Source of the DNA: Coprinopsis marcescibilis | Lineage: Eukaryota > Basidiomycota > Agaricomycetes > Agaricales > Psathyrellaceae | Assembly: GCA_004369085.1 (NCBI GenBank) | Contig: ML210182.1 | Location: 156,298-220,297, forward strand | Direction of reading: 5' to 3' | Length of the DNA stretch: 64,000 nt | Part shown: one piece after another, positions 21,256-34,800 of the stretch | Layout: each line of letters starts with the position of its first letter | Position numbering within the stretch: position 1 is the stretch's first letter | Notes under the pieces: model-generated | Databases searched by the model: none | The model's input: only the letters and a program-made list of their open reading frames with translations | Told to the model about the DNA's origin: nothing | Made by a program: the position numbers and the translations under genes

Positions 21256-24200
21256 ATGACGATAACGACGAATGATACAGCGGCAAGTGGGAATGTGGTA
21301 GCCAATCCTGGCCAGGTTGCACGAAAGTACCAGGAGGAAATATTCAGACAGGCTCAGAAAGGTTCTTTCTTATATTCGCTTTAATTTGGCCTGTGTGCGA
21401 GCTGAATACTACAGCCAATGTCATTGCATACCTCAGAACCGGTCTTGGGAAGACCTTAATCAGTGTCTTGTTGATACGATGGATGTGCACCCAAGAGAAA
21501 GCCAGAGACAAGGCCATCTTCTTCTTGGTCCCGAAAGTGAGCCTTGTAGAGCAGCAGGCAAACTACATCCATAAGGAAACTGGTCTGCGGACGTGTCGGT
21601 TACATGGGGCACTATCGCTTGATTTTGGAAACAGACGAGCGTGGAACAAAAGATTCCAGGAGCATGACGTTTTCGTTATCACCCGTGAGGTCTTTTGGGC
21701 TCTTATTATCGCATGCTCTGACAAATCTACAGCCCAGCTTTTTATGGAGATGATTACTCATTCTGTCTGGAGCATCGACAAGTGTTCGTTGATTATCTTC
21801 GATGAATGTCACCATGCACGCAAAAATCACCCATATAATAACATCATGCGGGAGTACTTTGAAGTGCAGCCGACGAAAGCCAGACCCAAGATATTTGGGA
21901 TGACAGCCTCTCCATATTGGAACCAGAAGAACCCTGCCCTCTCGCTGTCGACACTAGAAACAAATTTGGACTCGAAAATTATAGGCGTACACGAGCATGT
22001 TGAAGAACTGCAGAATCACTACGCCAGACTTAACGAGGTTGGCTGACTGAATGTTCTATGCGTCATGTCTTCGATACTAAGCTCTCATTCAGGTTATCCA
22101 GGACTACCCATACCCCCCAGAGCGATATGAATTTCCGGAACCGACCCTCTTCCAATGCCTCAAGATATTCCAGGCGAACGATCCCTCCTTGTTTGATCAT
22201 ATGGACGTAACATGGAGCAAAGTCGAAATGCGGTATTATATGACGCTGAACAACATCGGGCCATACGGTGCCTCTTTATACCTCTTCACAGAAATGCAAC
22301 ACTACGTCAACGAATTACTTTCCAAGGCGCAACGAATTCTCTCCACGGATACTCAACACAATGCCATGTCCATTGACGTCGATGCGACATCTACCCAGCC
22401 ATTGAAATTGCCCCCAATCGCGATCTTCGATATTTTGGAAGTACTTGACGACTTCGAACCTTACTACTACTCTCTGGCCTCGCCTGATACACTCCCTGTT
22501 CCAGTCCCACTTGAATGGTGCACACCAAAGCTGCAGATATTGGTGCATACTGTCAAGGATCACTTAAAACAATCCGTACAGACCATCATATTCGTGGAGC
22601 AAAGGCAAATCGCTGCATGTCTTGCCAAGGTCCTCGAGGCGATTCCTGAACTCCAGGGTCTAGTAAGGTGTGGCTACCTCGTCGGTCTAGGGACGAGCGG
22701 CGCCGGGATCTCTAAAAGGATCGAGTCTTCGAAAGGCGATGTCATCAAGCTCTTCAGAGATAAAGAAATCAATGTCCGTGAGTGCCTTTATATGCTTATA
22801 CAAGGACATGGAACTAAGTCCTTGCAGTGATTGCAACCTCGGTCGCGGAAGAAGGACTAGACTTCCCTGTGGGTCTTGCTTCATTGTCCCTTCTTTTGCT
22901 TGAATCTCATTGCTGTTTTACAAGGCCTGCGAGCTGGTGATCAGATTCGACCCGCTACAGCACTTGGTAGGCTACGTCCAATCCCGAGGCCGCGCGAGAA
23001 GCGAGGTCTCGAAGTACATTATCATGATCCAACAAGACAACATCGCGCAACTGGAGCGGTATCGGTCTCTGCAGCGCGGAGAAACGGAGCTCAGCCAAAC
23101 GTATAATACGCGGCAGCTTATTCTTGAAGAGGAAGGCGAAGAACTGGAGATTGATCCACTGGGCCAAGATATACACCCGATCGACCTTGCTGAACGCGAG
23201 CGTTATGTTGTACCATCGACAGGGGCAATTCTCACATACGACAACGCCATGAGCCTCATCAATCATCTCTGCTCCATCATACCACGCGATGCATTTACAC
23301 TCCCGCCCAAGCCAGTGTACTCCGGCCAGTTCCAGTCGAAGCTTCGCTTGCCCGCCGGCCTACCGCTAAGAGGTCGGGACATGGTCTATCTCGGTTATCC
23401 AAAGAGGACGAAGAAAGAAGCAAAGCGATCGGCAGCGTTCCAAGCAGTAAAGCGTCTTATGCGTCTGAATGTCTTCGACGAGTACTTGCTGCCGACTTCC
23501 AAGGATGTCGAGGATATAGAGGAGGGCGAACAACGACAAGCTGAGCTGCCATCCGAAACCCTGCAAGTGCAAGTCAAAGACCCTTGGTATATGGGCACGA
23601 AACTCTGGCTACACCCTCTGCGCATAAATTCGGATGTTACAACCGCCATCGTTACCGGAACCGACTTACCGACCATCGACATGAAGATTAACGGGTTCGA
23701 CGTATCATTGGAACCAGGTATCCCACTCGATCTTTGCCCCGAGGACGAACTAGAGAAGATACGCCTCATGAACGACTTCACAAATTTTGGCGTCTGGTTG
23801 CGCAACACATCCAAACCTTTCGAGGGAAAGATGTCCTTCTTCCTTGTACCGCTAACGGACGATGCAGAAATTGCCATCGACTTTGATTTCATGCACTACG
23901 CGGTCGAGAATAAGAGGGGAACGCGCGACTGGAGCGGGGTTGACAAGGAAGACTATGGTCAGGTCTTGGTGTTCAACCGGAACCAATTTGGCCGAACATA
24001 CAGGCTCGAATGCATCAGAAACGATCTTTCGATGCAATCCACTCCAGAACCCGGGACGAAAGAAAGCACGGAAGGCACGTACTACGAATTCTTTTCGAAG
24101 AGGTGGACACGGAAAAAGAGATTTGCCTTCATACCGAATGATGGTCCTTTGCTGGAGGCAACTATCTTGTTTCGCGCTGACGCAGGAACCTATAACGTCA

Positions 24201-25940
24201 GAACTGGCGAAGCAGGCGCCATCACACACGGTCCTGCTGAACACCACCTGATCCCTCTCGGTTGCTGTCAATACCTTCATTTCCCCAAACATCTTTGCAA
24301 TGCGTTCGGAATCCTTCCTGCTCTGTGTCATGCGGTTACAGGCCTGTACCGTGCCCAAATGGCACAGACGAGCTTACACCTTCCGGCAATCGCCGGCGCC
24401 CTTTTGACAGAAGCCCTCACGATCCCAGCAGCACAATTCTGCTTCAACAACCAACGGTTGGAAACGCTTGGTGACGCGGTTTTGAAACTGTTGACCACTG
24501 TACACCTGCTCAACGCATATCCCACCCGGCACGAAGGCCAGCTGTCTGATCTGCGCAAGCAATACGTATCTAACAATTTCTTACTTCGCCGGGCATTGGA
24601 TGTCCAGTTGGAACGATATATCTCCTGCGAAGTCTCCTCTGTCAACAAATGGCGATATGTCCTGCCCGAATCAAAAGACCTTATATCGGATCAGCAGAAT
24701 CGCCGATGTACAACGGCAGTTTACCCAAGGCGAAGTTTGCAGGATTGTATGGAAGCTTTGCTTGGTGCAAGCTTTTTGGAGGGCGGGACGGTCATGGCTC
24801 TCCAAGCAGGTACTGCGCTGGGAGTACTTTTTGGGGGTCCTCTTCCTTGGAACATCCGCTATCGGCGAAGCAACACATATGTTCCTGTTACACCACTATT
24901 CGACACCTTGCAAGACCGATTAGGGTACGAGTTCCGGTCCAACGACCTCCTTGTGGAAGCGGTAACGCATCCGTCCTTTGCAGGGTCCTCCAATGGGCCC
25001 TCCTACCAGCGGCTAGAATTCCTCGGGGATGGTAAGAGCTTTTATCTTTCGGATGTGAAATGATGTTTCAGACTGACTGGAATTCTCTATTCATAGCAAT
25101 CCTTGACCTGGTCGTTATGCACTACCTGTTCAACAAATTCCCTGACGCTACCTCGCACCAACTCTCCTTCCTACGTGCCAAGGTCATCTGTTCGCCCGCG
25201 CTCGCCTATCTCTCCGCAAAGAAGCTGAGTTTACACAAGATCCTGCTGGTGAACAATGTCGAGCTCTACCGGGCAATAGACATGTATGTCCCTGTCCTGG
25301 ACGCGATCTCTGACGAAGAAATTGTTTCGCATGGTTGGAAATACGATCCACCCAAAGCAATCAGTGATGTCTTTGAAAGTCTCATCGGTGCTGTCTTCGT
25401 GGATTCCGGGTACGACTACGAGAGGGTGTCGGTGCTCGTCGAGGATGTTATGGGCGGCGTGCTCGAACATTTAGCATTGTCGTTGGCAAAAGACCCTATT
25501 TCGGAGTTTACAGAATGGATGGCGAAGGAAGGGTGCAAACAGAAAGTTGTGTTCAAGTACGTTGTTCCGCTCTCTTGGGTATGATTTCACAGAAACTTAT
25601 CAAACTCACCTTTCTCAGAAAACACGTCAAACCTCAGCGAGACCTCACCGGCTTCGGACTCATTGTTCAAGTTCACGACATCGTTGTTGTTGGCCCAATC
25701 ATTGCATCGACTCAGAACGTTGCCAAATTTATTGCATCCCAGCGTGCATTTTCTCTAGTATCTGATCCCGAAAGCGAATTCTCGCTCGACAAGATCTGCA
25801 ACTGTGGTAAACAAATGGATGTCGACGGAATCAAAGAAACCCCGTCGCAGGTTACTGACAGCACGGTGATAGAGGTTAGCGAACCCGAGGAGAAGATTCA
25901 GCAAAATGGTGGCGTGTTGGAGGCGATTATTGCCATGTGA
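21256..25940 (+). CDS. DCL: Dicer-like RNase III
   Basis: Six introns; ATG 21256, TGA 25938. Parts in order: DExH helicase with Walker A RTGLGKT, DECHH (21801-21815) and FGMTASP; helicase C-terminal lobe with IATSVAEEGLDFP and YVQSRGRARS; Dicer dimerisation domain (KKEAKRSAAFQAVKRL); a weak PAZ-like stretch (HFPKHLC..ILPALCHAV); RNase IIIa (QRLETLGDAVLK ... QDCMEALLGASFL); RNase IIIb (QRLEFLGDAILD ... SDVFESLIGAVFVDSG); and a C-terminal dsRNA-binding-like tail with no further motif. Both RNase III domains keep their acidic residues, so it should cut dsRNA to small RNAs in the RNAi pathway. The first intron (21362-21414) joins QAQK-A-NVIAYL in frame. The DECH, C-terminal lobe and both nuclease signatures are all intact, and nothing suggests decay. 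Confidence 0.95.
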
Positions 25941-26616
25941 AATATCACCCTGGCCGTTGCAACAGAAGAGCGTGCTGTCATTGAATAAGGGGATGACTGA
26001 GTCTGAGAACCTCTCGAGCTCGTGATGTTCTCAGTCTCCGCCATTTTCTTGTTGGATGAGATTTTATTAACCCTGGCTGGACACCGCGTGGTCGATGATC
26101 TAATTCGGAATGTACCCCGCTAAGTATAACTAGTTACCAGTTGTGTGTGGAAATATTTTGTTTGAAAGTGCAAACCCCATCGACTTTCGATTTGTAAATC
26201 AAGTACCCCTGCATTTGGTAGGCATGTCTCTCTCGGTTGGCGTTTACAACGTGGCAATGTTCGCTGGACTATGTATGTGCATTATCATGGGCCACTAGCA
26301 TAATTTTCATCGCTTCCATCGTTGCAAGGCCGAATGACGGCACGTTCAAATTGAACGTGGGCCTTGAGGGACAATCCAGCTGCTGCTTCACCGCAGCACT
26401 AGTCAGTGCATGCACATTTCCGCTGGCGCGATCCAAGGACTTCGTAGAGACGGAGCAGCCTGCATAAAATTGGAAGAAGTTATGTAATAGGTAGGTAGAG
26501 AGTGGTGGACACACGGACACAGACGGATGCTTCGCATCAATGTGGAACGCATTAGATCGCGCCAGGCGAAGTTGGTCCGATATACCTGCTGGTGCTCTTG
26601 ATATTGTCACACATCC
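25941..26616. other. Intergenic between Dicer and the AhpD-like gene
   Basis: No gene seen. Frames at 26237-26467 and 26269-26610 are opposite-strand shadows without domains. The right part is the likely promoter of the next gene. Confidence 0.45.
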
Positions 26617-27665
26617 ATGGCCACAGTCGCAACATCGGTGTTCCTCAACCAGCTCAGGTCACTGTATCCAACGCGAACAGTGACACCTGGTTCATCTAGC
26701 GGTAAGGAGCCATTTGAACATCATTCCGAAGTAGAGCTGTCGACTGACATCCATCTATATACTCCATCGTACGCTTGAACCACAATAATCTCATATTAGC
26801 ACTCTCCACTCCATGGTACATCATCGCTGCCGTGTCTTTCAGCGCAAGCAACAAACCGGAGGCAGTTCCTCGAGTGTTCGAGCACGTAATGCAGCAGTTC
26901 TCCTTGGACCCTGGTTCGCCTGCGTCGAATGTCGAGGAACAGCGTTTGCTTGCTCGCAAACTGCGAGAGGCACTGTTCAAATCTGGATTAATCAGTGGAT
27001 ACCCCAAGGTATGATCTACATATAGCTAATCCCCAGCAAAACGGAGGCTGATTGAACTTGAAATCTATAGGCGATCAATAGCTTGAGAGCCCTGCACGAG
27101 GTTATGCCCGATGAGCTGAAGGAAACCGAAATCTTAAGGTGCATATCTCCAGAAAGGACAGTGTCAGCATTAACGCCACAGGGTTTACAGGGATGTAAAC
27201 ACATCGTTATCTGAGTACCAGAAGAAAGGTACAGTCCTCTGGGACTCGGTATACGGGGAAACAGCCGATTCGGTGCAAGAATTGCTCAATTCAATATACC
27301 CAGACATGGGTAAGTAGCTTCTTCCCCCATTCCAAAAATCCGAATTAACAGTTTTAAATGAACGAACACATAACGAATGGACTCACCTCGGACCCACTTG
27401 AATAGGGTGGTTCTCCAAAACCATTGGCTACGGGCTGACATATAGTCCCCGACCAGACATTCTCTCCCAGCTCGAGACTTCCTTCACACTCGTAGCGGCG
27501 CTCATAGCTGGAGACACCCCGCAGCAAATCGCATGGCATCTAAAGGGGGCCCACAGATGCGGAGCAACTCCAGACGAGGTACAAGCCGCTAGGAACATTG
27601 CCGTAGAGGTAGCCAAGCAGTCCGGTGTTCAATGGAAGAACCCTATCCCCGAAATCGAGTTGTAG
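26617..27665 (+). CDS. AhpD-like / carboxymuconolactone decarboxylase family protein
   Basis: Four exons; ATG 26617, TAG 27663-27665. The first exon (MATVATSVFLNQLRSLYPTR) joins at 26701 to ALSTPWYIIAAVSFSASNKP. Then come VFEHVMQQFS, REALFKSGLISGYPK, INSLRALHEVMPDEL, GTVLWDSVYGETADSV and a C-terminal helix block (SFTLVAALIAGDTPQQIAWH..GAHRCGATPDEVQAAR). This is the pattern of fungal AhpD-like-fold proteins. The bacterial AhpD CxxC and proton-relay residues are not seen, so peroxidase activity should not be assumed. Probably soluble. Confidence 0.8.
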
Positions 27666-27953
27666 GAACCCACAGGAGAGCACCATTGACATGACATTGA
27701 CTGAAATGGTTTTATTACGACTGGACGATACATAAGTTGTATTATTCCCAATCCGCACCGTACACGTTCAAATTATGTGTAGAAGGAGAAAGCATTCGCA
27801 TTGCAATGGTCCAGTACCATGGCGATTGATAACAAGTGCAGAGTGACCTGCAACGAGGAGCTCGAAGAACCCCACCCCCGAAATCGAGTCGTAGGAAGTT
27901 ACAGAGGGGTCCAAGACATGGACTGAAATGGTTGTATTAGAACTGAATGATAC
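27635..27953 (+). repeat. Partial tandem duplication of the AhpD-like gene 3' end
   Basis: 27635-27731 (last codons, stop and following bases) recurs in diverged form at 27864-27953. Both share GAAGAACCC..CCCCGAAATCGAGT.GTAGGAA and later GACTGAAATGGTT.TATTA. The second copy sits in non-coding sequence. Confidence 0.7.
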
Positions 27954-28203
27954 GTGCGTATTGTCTCGGCATAGGAAGTCGTGAATAAGAGCGTAATTAC
28001 GCTAATAGAATAATATGTCGTGGCCATTTATGAAAGGCATTAATGCGGATATTGTATGTGCTGCTGTTGAATGTTGATTCTCCTGGCATAGAGTAGACTT
28101 GTGATAGTAAGTACGATCGTAGGAATGATTAATTAACTTTGTACCAAGTAAAGTATTAGCGACTCAAAAAGAGGGAATGGTGATAAGGTTTAATGAAGTG
28201 GTG
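27666..28203. other. Intergenic, convergent 3' ends of AhpD-like and F-box gene B
   Basis: Holds the duplicated AhpD tail described separately. Otherwise AT-rich with no gene seen. Confidence 0.5.
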
Positions 28204-31199
28204 TCAACAGTATCCCAATTTCGGCGCGCCATGGTGAGTTTTAAGGCCTGTTGTCGGATCTATGGCTTCTCCTGTGGGGTCTGGGGTTGATGCTGCGGCT
28301 ATTGAATCATCTTCATTGGTGGTCGAGGATGGTCCTGCAATGGGGTCCGAAGGACCTTTCACACAATTGACGTCTGTTCCATTACTCGTCGGCGGGGCTT
28401 CGGATGTAACGGATGGACCATCATGAACAGAGGAATTTTCATTCCCAGGCTCCAATTTGGAGTTTCCTGTCGTTGTTACGCTGAAGGCCATCGACGCAGT
28501 GGTTGAGGAATCCTCAGAAGCAGGGACATCGGTTGAGGTCGGTGGGGCTCCAGTAGACGATGATGAGGGGTCGTCGAGGGAAGTGTCACTCGATATGGGA
28601 GGTTGGGTTCCAGTAGATAATGATGTAGGATCAGAGCCAGATACTGTGTTTTGCTCAAGATTCGGGGCCGTAGCTGCAGGCTTGACGGAAGGCTTGGTGG
28701 ATGATTTGATAGAGACGAGTGGCGCACGTAGGTTGATTCGCGCGTCTAGATGAAAGGTATAGTCGATCCCAAACAGTGGAAGTACGATGCTGTGCCTGAA
28801 AACAATGTCAATACCAACTTCAGATTCAAGCGGTCTGGACAGGACTTACTTTGTACGAAGATGATGTTCCACATTGTTACGAGTCTCTCTCATCTTGCAA
28901 GCGATACAGCAGTAGCTTCGATATGAATAGTCGCCCCAGTCATGATCTCTCCGTAGTTTATTCCGTTCTATGGTTTCCACTTTCTCAACTTGAGCCTTGC
29001 GACGATCGTCCACTGGGCGGAAGATTCGCGTTGTGGGGCTGGTATCATTGAACCTTGGGGTATGTTCCACCTGCAGAGAACGAGAATGAATTAAACTCCG
29101 GGCCAAATATGGATCAGAGGGGGAAAAACTTACCATCCTAATCCACCGAGCGAAAGATCTAACAGCTCCAGTAGCAGAGGGTTGAAAGCACGTGTTGCAT
29201 TGACATTCAACGAATGGGTTTGCTGCCATCATCTCTTCAAAAGTCGTGGTATAGGGGTCGCGTTTGAGAATCCTGAGTATGTACTTGGCGCGTTTGTGGG
29301 CAGCTTCGTGAAATGAGATGCGGTCCGAGCCCAGATTCCATGGTTCTGCCCTCAGACGCTCGAAGACACCTGCTGGGTCCGGAACGTTGCTCGTTCTCGA
29401 GGCGTTACAAGAGTGAACCAAGACTCGAGGATATGAGACAGCAGCAGAACAGCTCTTGCAGTGGAACAGCGTTGTCGCCCTGGACAGAATTTCCTTAGAA
29501 GCCTTGCCTCCAATAGAGCTTTGTCGGACGATATCTATCAGCTGCTTATCCCTCGCTTCTCTCCATTCTTGGGCAAATGTCACCATGCGTTCTTCTCCTA
29601 TTTCAAAGTCGGCCAAAGTCACGGGTTGCTCGGAGTTTGGGTTTTCGAGTATGGCCTTGATTTCTGGAATGTTTGCGTAGTCTGCAACGCCCGGGAGAAT
29701 GGAATGGAGGGGCCGAGAAGTGACAAACTTGTCATACATTTCCCGCAGGAGCCTAATCCTGAGGTTGAGAGCCTGGCATCGCTCCTTCTCCAGGCGAGTT
29801 GCCCGTACATCTTCCATGAAGATGACCATTTCGTCCTTGATCTTCCTCCAGGCTGTTGACAGTGTGAGGAAGCAGTGCGAGTACGAAAGACAGGACTTAC
29901 ATCTATCGGTTAACTCTTTGGGAACCTTGACATGCTTATGATCGGCTAACAAATGGCTGGACATCTTGGTCATTTCGTCTACCCACCCTATTTCATGCGG
30001 ATCAGTGGGAGATGGCTTGTCAATTGGATGAGGGCATACCAAGTTCTGCGAGTTTTTCAATGATTCTGGATAGGTGTTAGACGGGTATAAGTAATAGCAG
30101 AGTATATGCGCACTGGAATGACCGTCTGAGGCGGATTTCATTGAGCTCTAAGCCACGTAGATCGTGCTGGCCGCGAAGCCATTCTCTACAAAGCTCTGCA
30201 TGCTGCGCTAGGGATAAGAATGGAGCCGGAGCATCAAGGATGTAGACGAACCTCGACGCGTTGGTCATGTTGTTTCTTCTTATTCCAGAACCATAGAGGT
30301 CGTTCCTCTTCCGGAAGAGCGTTCATATCGTCCGCAAGAGATGTTGCCATTGCGATGCAGTATTTCTTTTCCGTATGGGGATGTATTGCTGGAGTGAAGC
30401 AACATCAGAAGCTGGGGGACTCGGAAAGGGCTTCATGGACTTACTTCCGGTAGAAAATTCGTGAGTGGACGGCACAATGGATTGTAAGATGTCTGGAGCA
30501 TTTTCAATGTTGACCCAATAGTTGAATCTAGTGAGATTTTGGTTAACGAATGCAGGGACAGTAGTTCCCTTAAACTTACTGCAGCGGTCCGCAGCGCTTG
30601 CAGCACCGCACCCGCGCCTCCCAGACAACGGTCTGGACGTTGCAGGCAGCACAGTACTATACCATCCCATCAGTTGCGCAATCTACATTTACAAGTGCCG
30701 AGTAGCCACTCACTTGGCAAACATGTTCGAACATTAGGCTCGCATACTGCGGCTCGCTCAGATCAAATGGACAATCTGGGAGGTATCGCATACTGGATCT
30801 AGCTTTCATCCACACTGATAATGATGAACGACGCATAAGAATCCGCCGCAGCTCCTTGTTTGTCCGGGCAAGGTGCAGAAGGTCGAGTGGGCGTAAATGG
30901 CCAAAAATCTATAGTGGCAGCCTTTCAGATAGCCACGCTCGCGGACGTGCAACGACGCTCACCTCAAATGTGGCGTCCATTGGAAGAGTCCACATCCCCT
31001 GCAATGCTCCCTGGAGTCCTCTACGCTTCTTGACCACGAATTCCTTTTTCTCCTGCTTCACGGCCTTCCTGCTAACGCGTGGGCGTTTGACCTGAGGCCT
31101 CGCGAGCTCAAAGTCACTGTCATCCTCGTCTGAGAAATCGGTATCGGTGAGGGGTGTAAGGTCCGATTCGTCGCTATCGAGCGTCGGGAGGCACGACAT
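28204..31199 (-). CDS. F-box / zinc-finger protein B (three-paralog family)
   Basis: ATG 31199, TGA 28204. An acidic then basic N-terminus (DSDESDLTPLTD..; RPRVSRKAVKQEKK) leads to an F-box (LPMDATFEIFGHLRPLDLLH..ARTNKELRRIL) with an intron after FE, as in gene A. A CQYC..CKRC pair follows, then a long charged helical region, a Cx2Cx11HxC module (CKSC..HSC, near 29400-29460) and a finger CIAC..HHLRTKH split before the last His by an intron. Unlike A and C it has a long Ser/Thr/Pro tail of ~210 residues after the finger. Predicted SCF adaptor by the F-box; ligand unknown. Confidence 0.78.
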
Positions 31200-31235
31200 G
31201 GGCGGCGGCGGTGGTGGTGGTGGTGGTGGTTGGAG
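31200..31235. repeat. GGC/GGT trinucleotide microsatellite
   Basis: GGCGGCGGC then (GGT)n immediately upstream of the gene B start codon, in its presumed 5' leader. Confidence 0.85.
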
Positions 31236-31854
31236 AGCAAACGGTCAGGGTTCAATGCCAACAAATCTGCAGCCGACTTTGTTTGGCACCTGATCGGGTC
31301 GTCACACCGTTCCTGACGCCAGAGCCAACAATTCTTGACCGTCACGAATGGAAAGGCACAAAATACAACAGCGGGGCTATTGTACCAGAGATTATGCTGC
31401 AACGGGCATACAGGCCCTAAGAGTCCTCAAAACGGTGGTCTATCCCCAGCCATGCGTTCTTAATTACAGGGTCGCCTGTCAAGCCCGCAAACAAATAAAA
31501 GCTGGGAAAACTCTGGACAATCTGCAATAATGCGGAGACCTTTTATACTGTACCTGAATGTTATTCAGTCCTCAAAGGACTACCAGAACGCAGGTCAGTG
31601 CAAATTCGTTGCCGTAACCCTGTCAGTCAGGCTTTCGCTCTTTATGGATAGCCCCTATTGTCCGAGCGTGGAAATTGATGTCCACAACCGGCGTGTGCAC
31701 AGCCACACATCCTGTGAATGGCAAAGCAATACGGCGCTATAATTCTAAGTTCTTCTTCCTACTTTTACCGCTGTTTAAAGGTCTGGACATCGTTTGCGGC
31801 TCGGACATACGGTATACACCCATCTAGTTTGCGTAGGGCTGTCGACAAGGCTGC
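31236..31854. other. Divergent upstream region, gene B / WD40 gene
   Basis: About 620 bp with no convincing gene. The small plus-strand ORFs here lack domain or splice support. Confidence 0.45.
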
Positions 31855-34800
31855 ATGGCAGCTTCTCACAGCGGATCCAGCGAGGGGGACGAGGACTCGA
31901 GCCCCCAAACCATTGATGTTCTTTCTCTCCTTGGTGTCAAGGGACCTCTTCGTTTTGCGCACCACGGCTGCACTCAAAAGGCCCACATAATTCTTCGACG
32001 CGTCATCAGCTCGGTCGACTCAGATGAAGACGAATCACCACCGCGTGTCGCACGGTTCTCATTTTACGCGCAGAAACGGATTGAGGTCAAACCCGGGAAG
32101 GAGATCTTGCTGGCCATTGCGACGGATAACGACGACTTCAGCGAGACCCCACTTGTCTTTGAAGCAGACCTACTTGGCGAGGACGACCTCGCCAGCACCA
32201 AGAAACAGCGAGATGGGGGTGGCAACAATCAGGGTGCCGAATTCGACCTGCCAGAAGACACAGTTTCTGTTGTCCCTCCAAAGATGAGGAGGGGTTGGGC
32301 TAAACGGCCTGACGATGCACCCATAATACCCAGTACAGTTATATGATTTTTGTCCGAGTTCTACCTCATTGACGCGTGTTCACGACAGAGGCATGGGGGA
32401 CAGACAAGGTCTCGGTTGGTGTGCAAGCCACACCCAGCACGTTTTCGACATGTGTCCAGGCGGCACCTTCGTACCTCTCTGCATCAGTGCAGAGTAAATC
32501 ATCTTCGACAGAGGCCTCCATCCAAACCGATGAAATCAAACTCGCACCAACCGTAACCGAAATCGAAACAGTATCCCAGGTAGTAGAGGCCCTGTTACCC
32601 ATTTTAGGCTCGAGTTCGGACAGCGACTCTGGGGAAGAAATGGAGATATCTGATTGTGTGAGTACTCTGCAGCTGGTGTCCTTCTTAGTTTACCGACTTG
32701 AATACAGGAAGAAGAGGATGAGAGTCTAACACCAATGGAGCTCGAGTCGAACAGTTCATCGGCCTCTACCTCCCCCACTTCAAGCCAACCTATATCTGTG
32801 GCCAACTCTTCTCAAACCTCGGTTCTCGAACGATCGACGTCCCCCGTTTCTCAAGGGGATGAAATGCAGAAGTTGTTGCCAGCTGGAGCTAAATTGATGG
32901 AGTTGGATCAGGTAGACCCGCCGGTCGAGGATGTCTCTACCTCTGTGTTCTCTTTCATCAGGCCGAAGTTCCCTATCACAGACGTCGTGAAGGACGATGG
33001 AATGGAAGAGGCTACTTTACCCGCCTCTTCAGAACCTTCCCCATCCGAGCAATTGTGCCTGCCCTTGACACCGGAAACAGTTAAATCACCATCGGACAAG
33101 GTCGAACAAAAAGCATGTCTGAACCCCAAGAACGGTCTTTCTAAAGCGAACAGTATCATGGATATCTTCGTACCGGCTAAACTGTCCACAGGACCAACAG
33201 ACATGCTGGCATCGATTCCACAGGGGATAAGCAGGTTGTCGCCGTCGCCTTTGGAGGTCGAAACAAAGGTAACCACAAGCTCCCAAGCGAGTGGTATAGA
33301 TACGTCTGTTCGCGAGCTCCGACGCATACCTACTCCGCCAACGTTCGTTCCAGAACGGGCCACAGCGAGACGAAGGGTATGTGAGGGACATAAACATGCG
33401 CAGCAAGTCGCTTTTATTAACCATGTTGTCCCTCAGCCAAATTCCATACTAATGTATGATAAAGCCATACCAACTGGTCCGGCTTCTACGAGGATGCAGG
33501 TGCCCACGCATGCATTGCAGCAAACCAACGCTGTTGCTTCCTCAAGCAAACTGAACAGACCACCTCCTACTGGTCCAAAGGCCATGCTTGCCACCAACTC
33601 ATCCGACCTTCTACATAACCCTCTGGGTATTCGGCCGTCGACCATGCCCACCGCCTTCCGCAATGTGTTATCCGATAGACCACCCCCAACAGAGCCCAAA
33701 GCTCTTTCTATGTCCAACGCAAAGAAGCCCGTCGTTGTTGGCTCTTCTTGGTCCGCTACACGGGCAAACAATCCCTCCTCCACACAACCATCCAGCGCAC
33801 CAAATACCGCGCCCACACCAGTGTCTCCTCTATCCGCCAAAGGACCCACCTCGAAGCCACAGTTGTCATCACTCCTGAAATATGAATCACCAGAGCCTGT
33901 GCCTCCGTCGTTAGCCCCACCCGACCAACCTCCTCCACCGTCAATCCTTTCTATAGGCTCTAAATGGAAGCCAGTTAATGCTATAGACTCTTGGTCCAAT
34001 GGAGACCCCGGCAGATCACATTCACCACTGAATCACTCAGTGGCACTGAGCATCCAGCCCTCTTCTCCCGTAATTTCCCTAGCCACGACCAACCACGGCG
34101 ATTCCACCCAATCGAGACACGAGACACGTTCCCTCTCACAATCTTGTAAGAAACTGTTCCGTTCATACCTTGAATGCTTATAGCCTCTAACGACGCTCAA
34201 AATTAGCTCCTTCAACAAGGACATCGTCACAAGATACGGCTGTAGAACCCGAAGAGCGCGAGAGCATTTCTGCTTACAGCAAGGGAGCTCGCAGTCCACC
34301 ATCTGCTGAGCCGATCACGGCCTTTACCAATGGCTTTGAAGGGACAGTGACAGTGAAACGAATAGAGGGTACTGACCGAGCTCTCTCACCAAATCCACTC
34401 CACTTCAAAACTATTCCGATGCCTGGTGAGCATTTTAATTTTATCTGCCTTGGCTTCAAATACACCAGTTTTCTGAGACAATTCGTGAATAAGCATCTGA
34501 ACTTCCTATACCGACTTCCCATCCGCTCCCCGCGAGGCCAAGGCAGCAGTCCGGTGGTGCGCCCAAGCGAGGCCTCAAACGGGAACGACCACAGTCACCC
34601 GACTTTTTCGAACGCAGCCGCGATCGGTCACCCGACCGTGATAGATATCGCCGCAAAACAAAGTGGCCAGTGATTCGAAGCAATCATACCAAGGAGCTGC
34701 AAGGGGATGGGGAGCCTAATGCTCATAGGATTGACATGAGTTCTGACGGGAATTACTTTGTGCTGAGCTGTAAGTCTATTCGCCGTTGCTGTCGGGGGGT

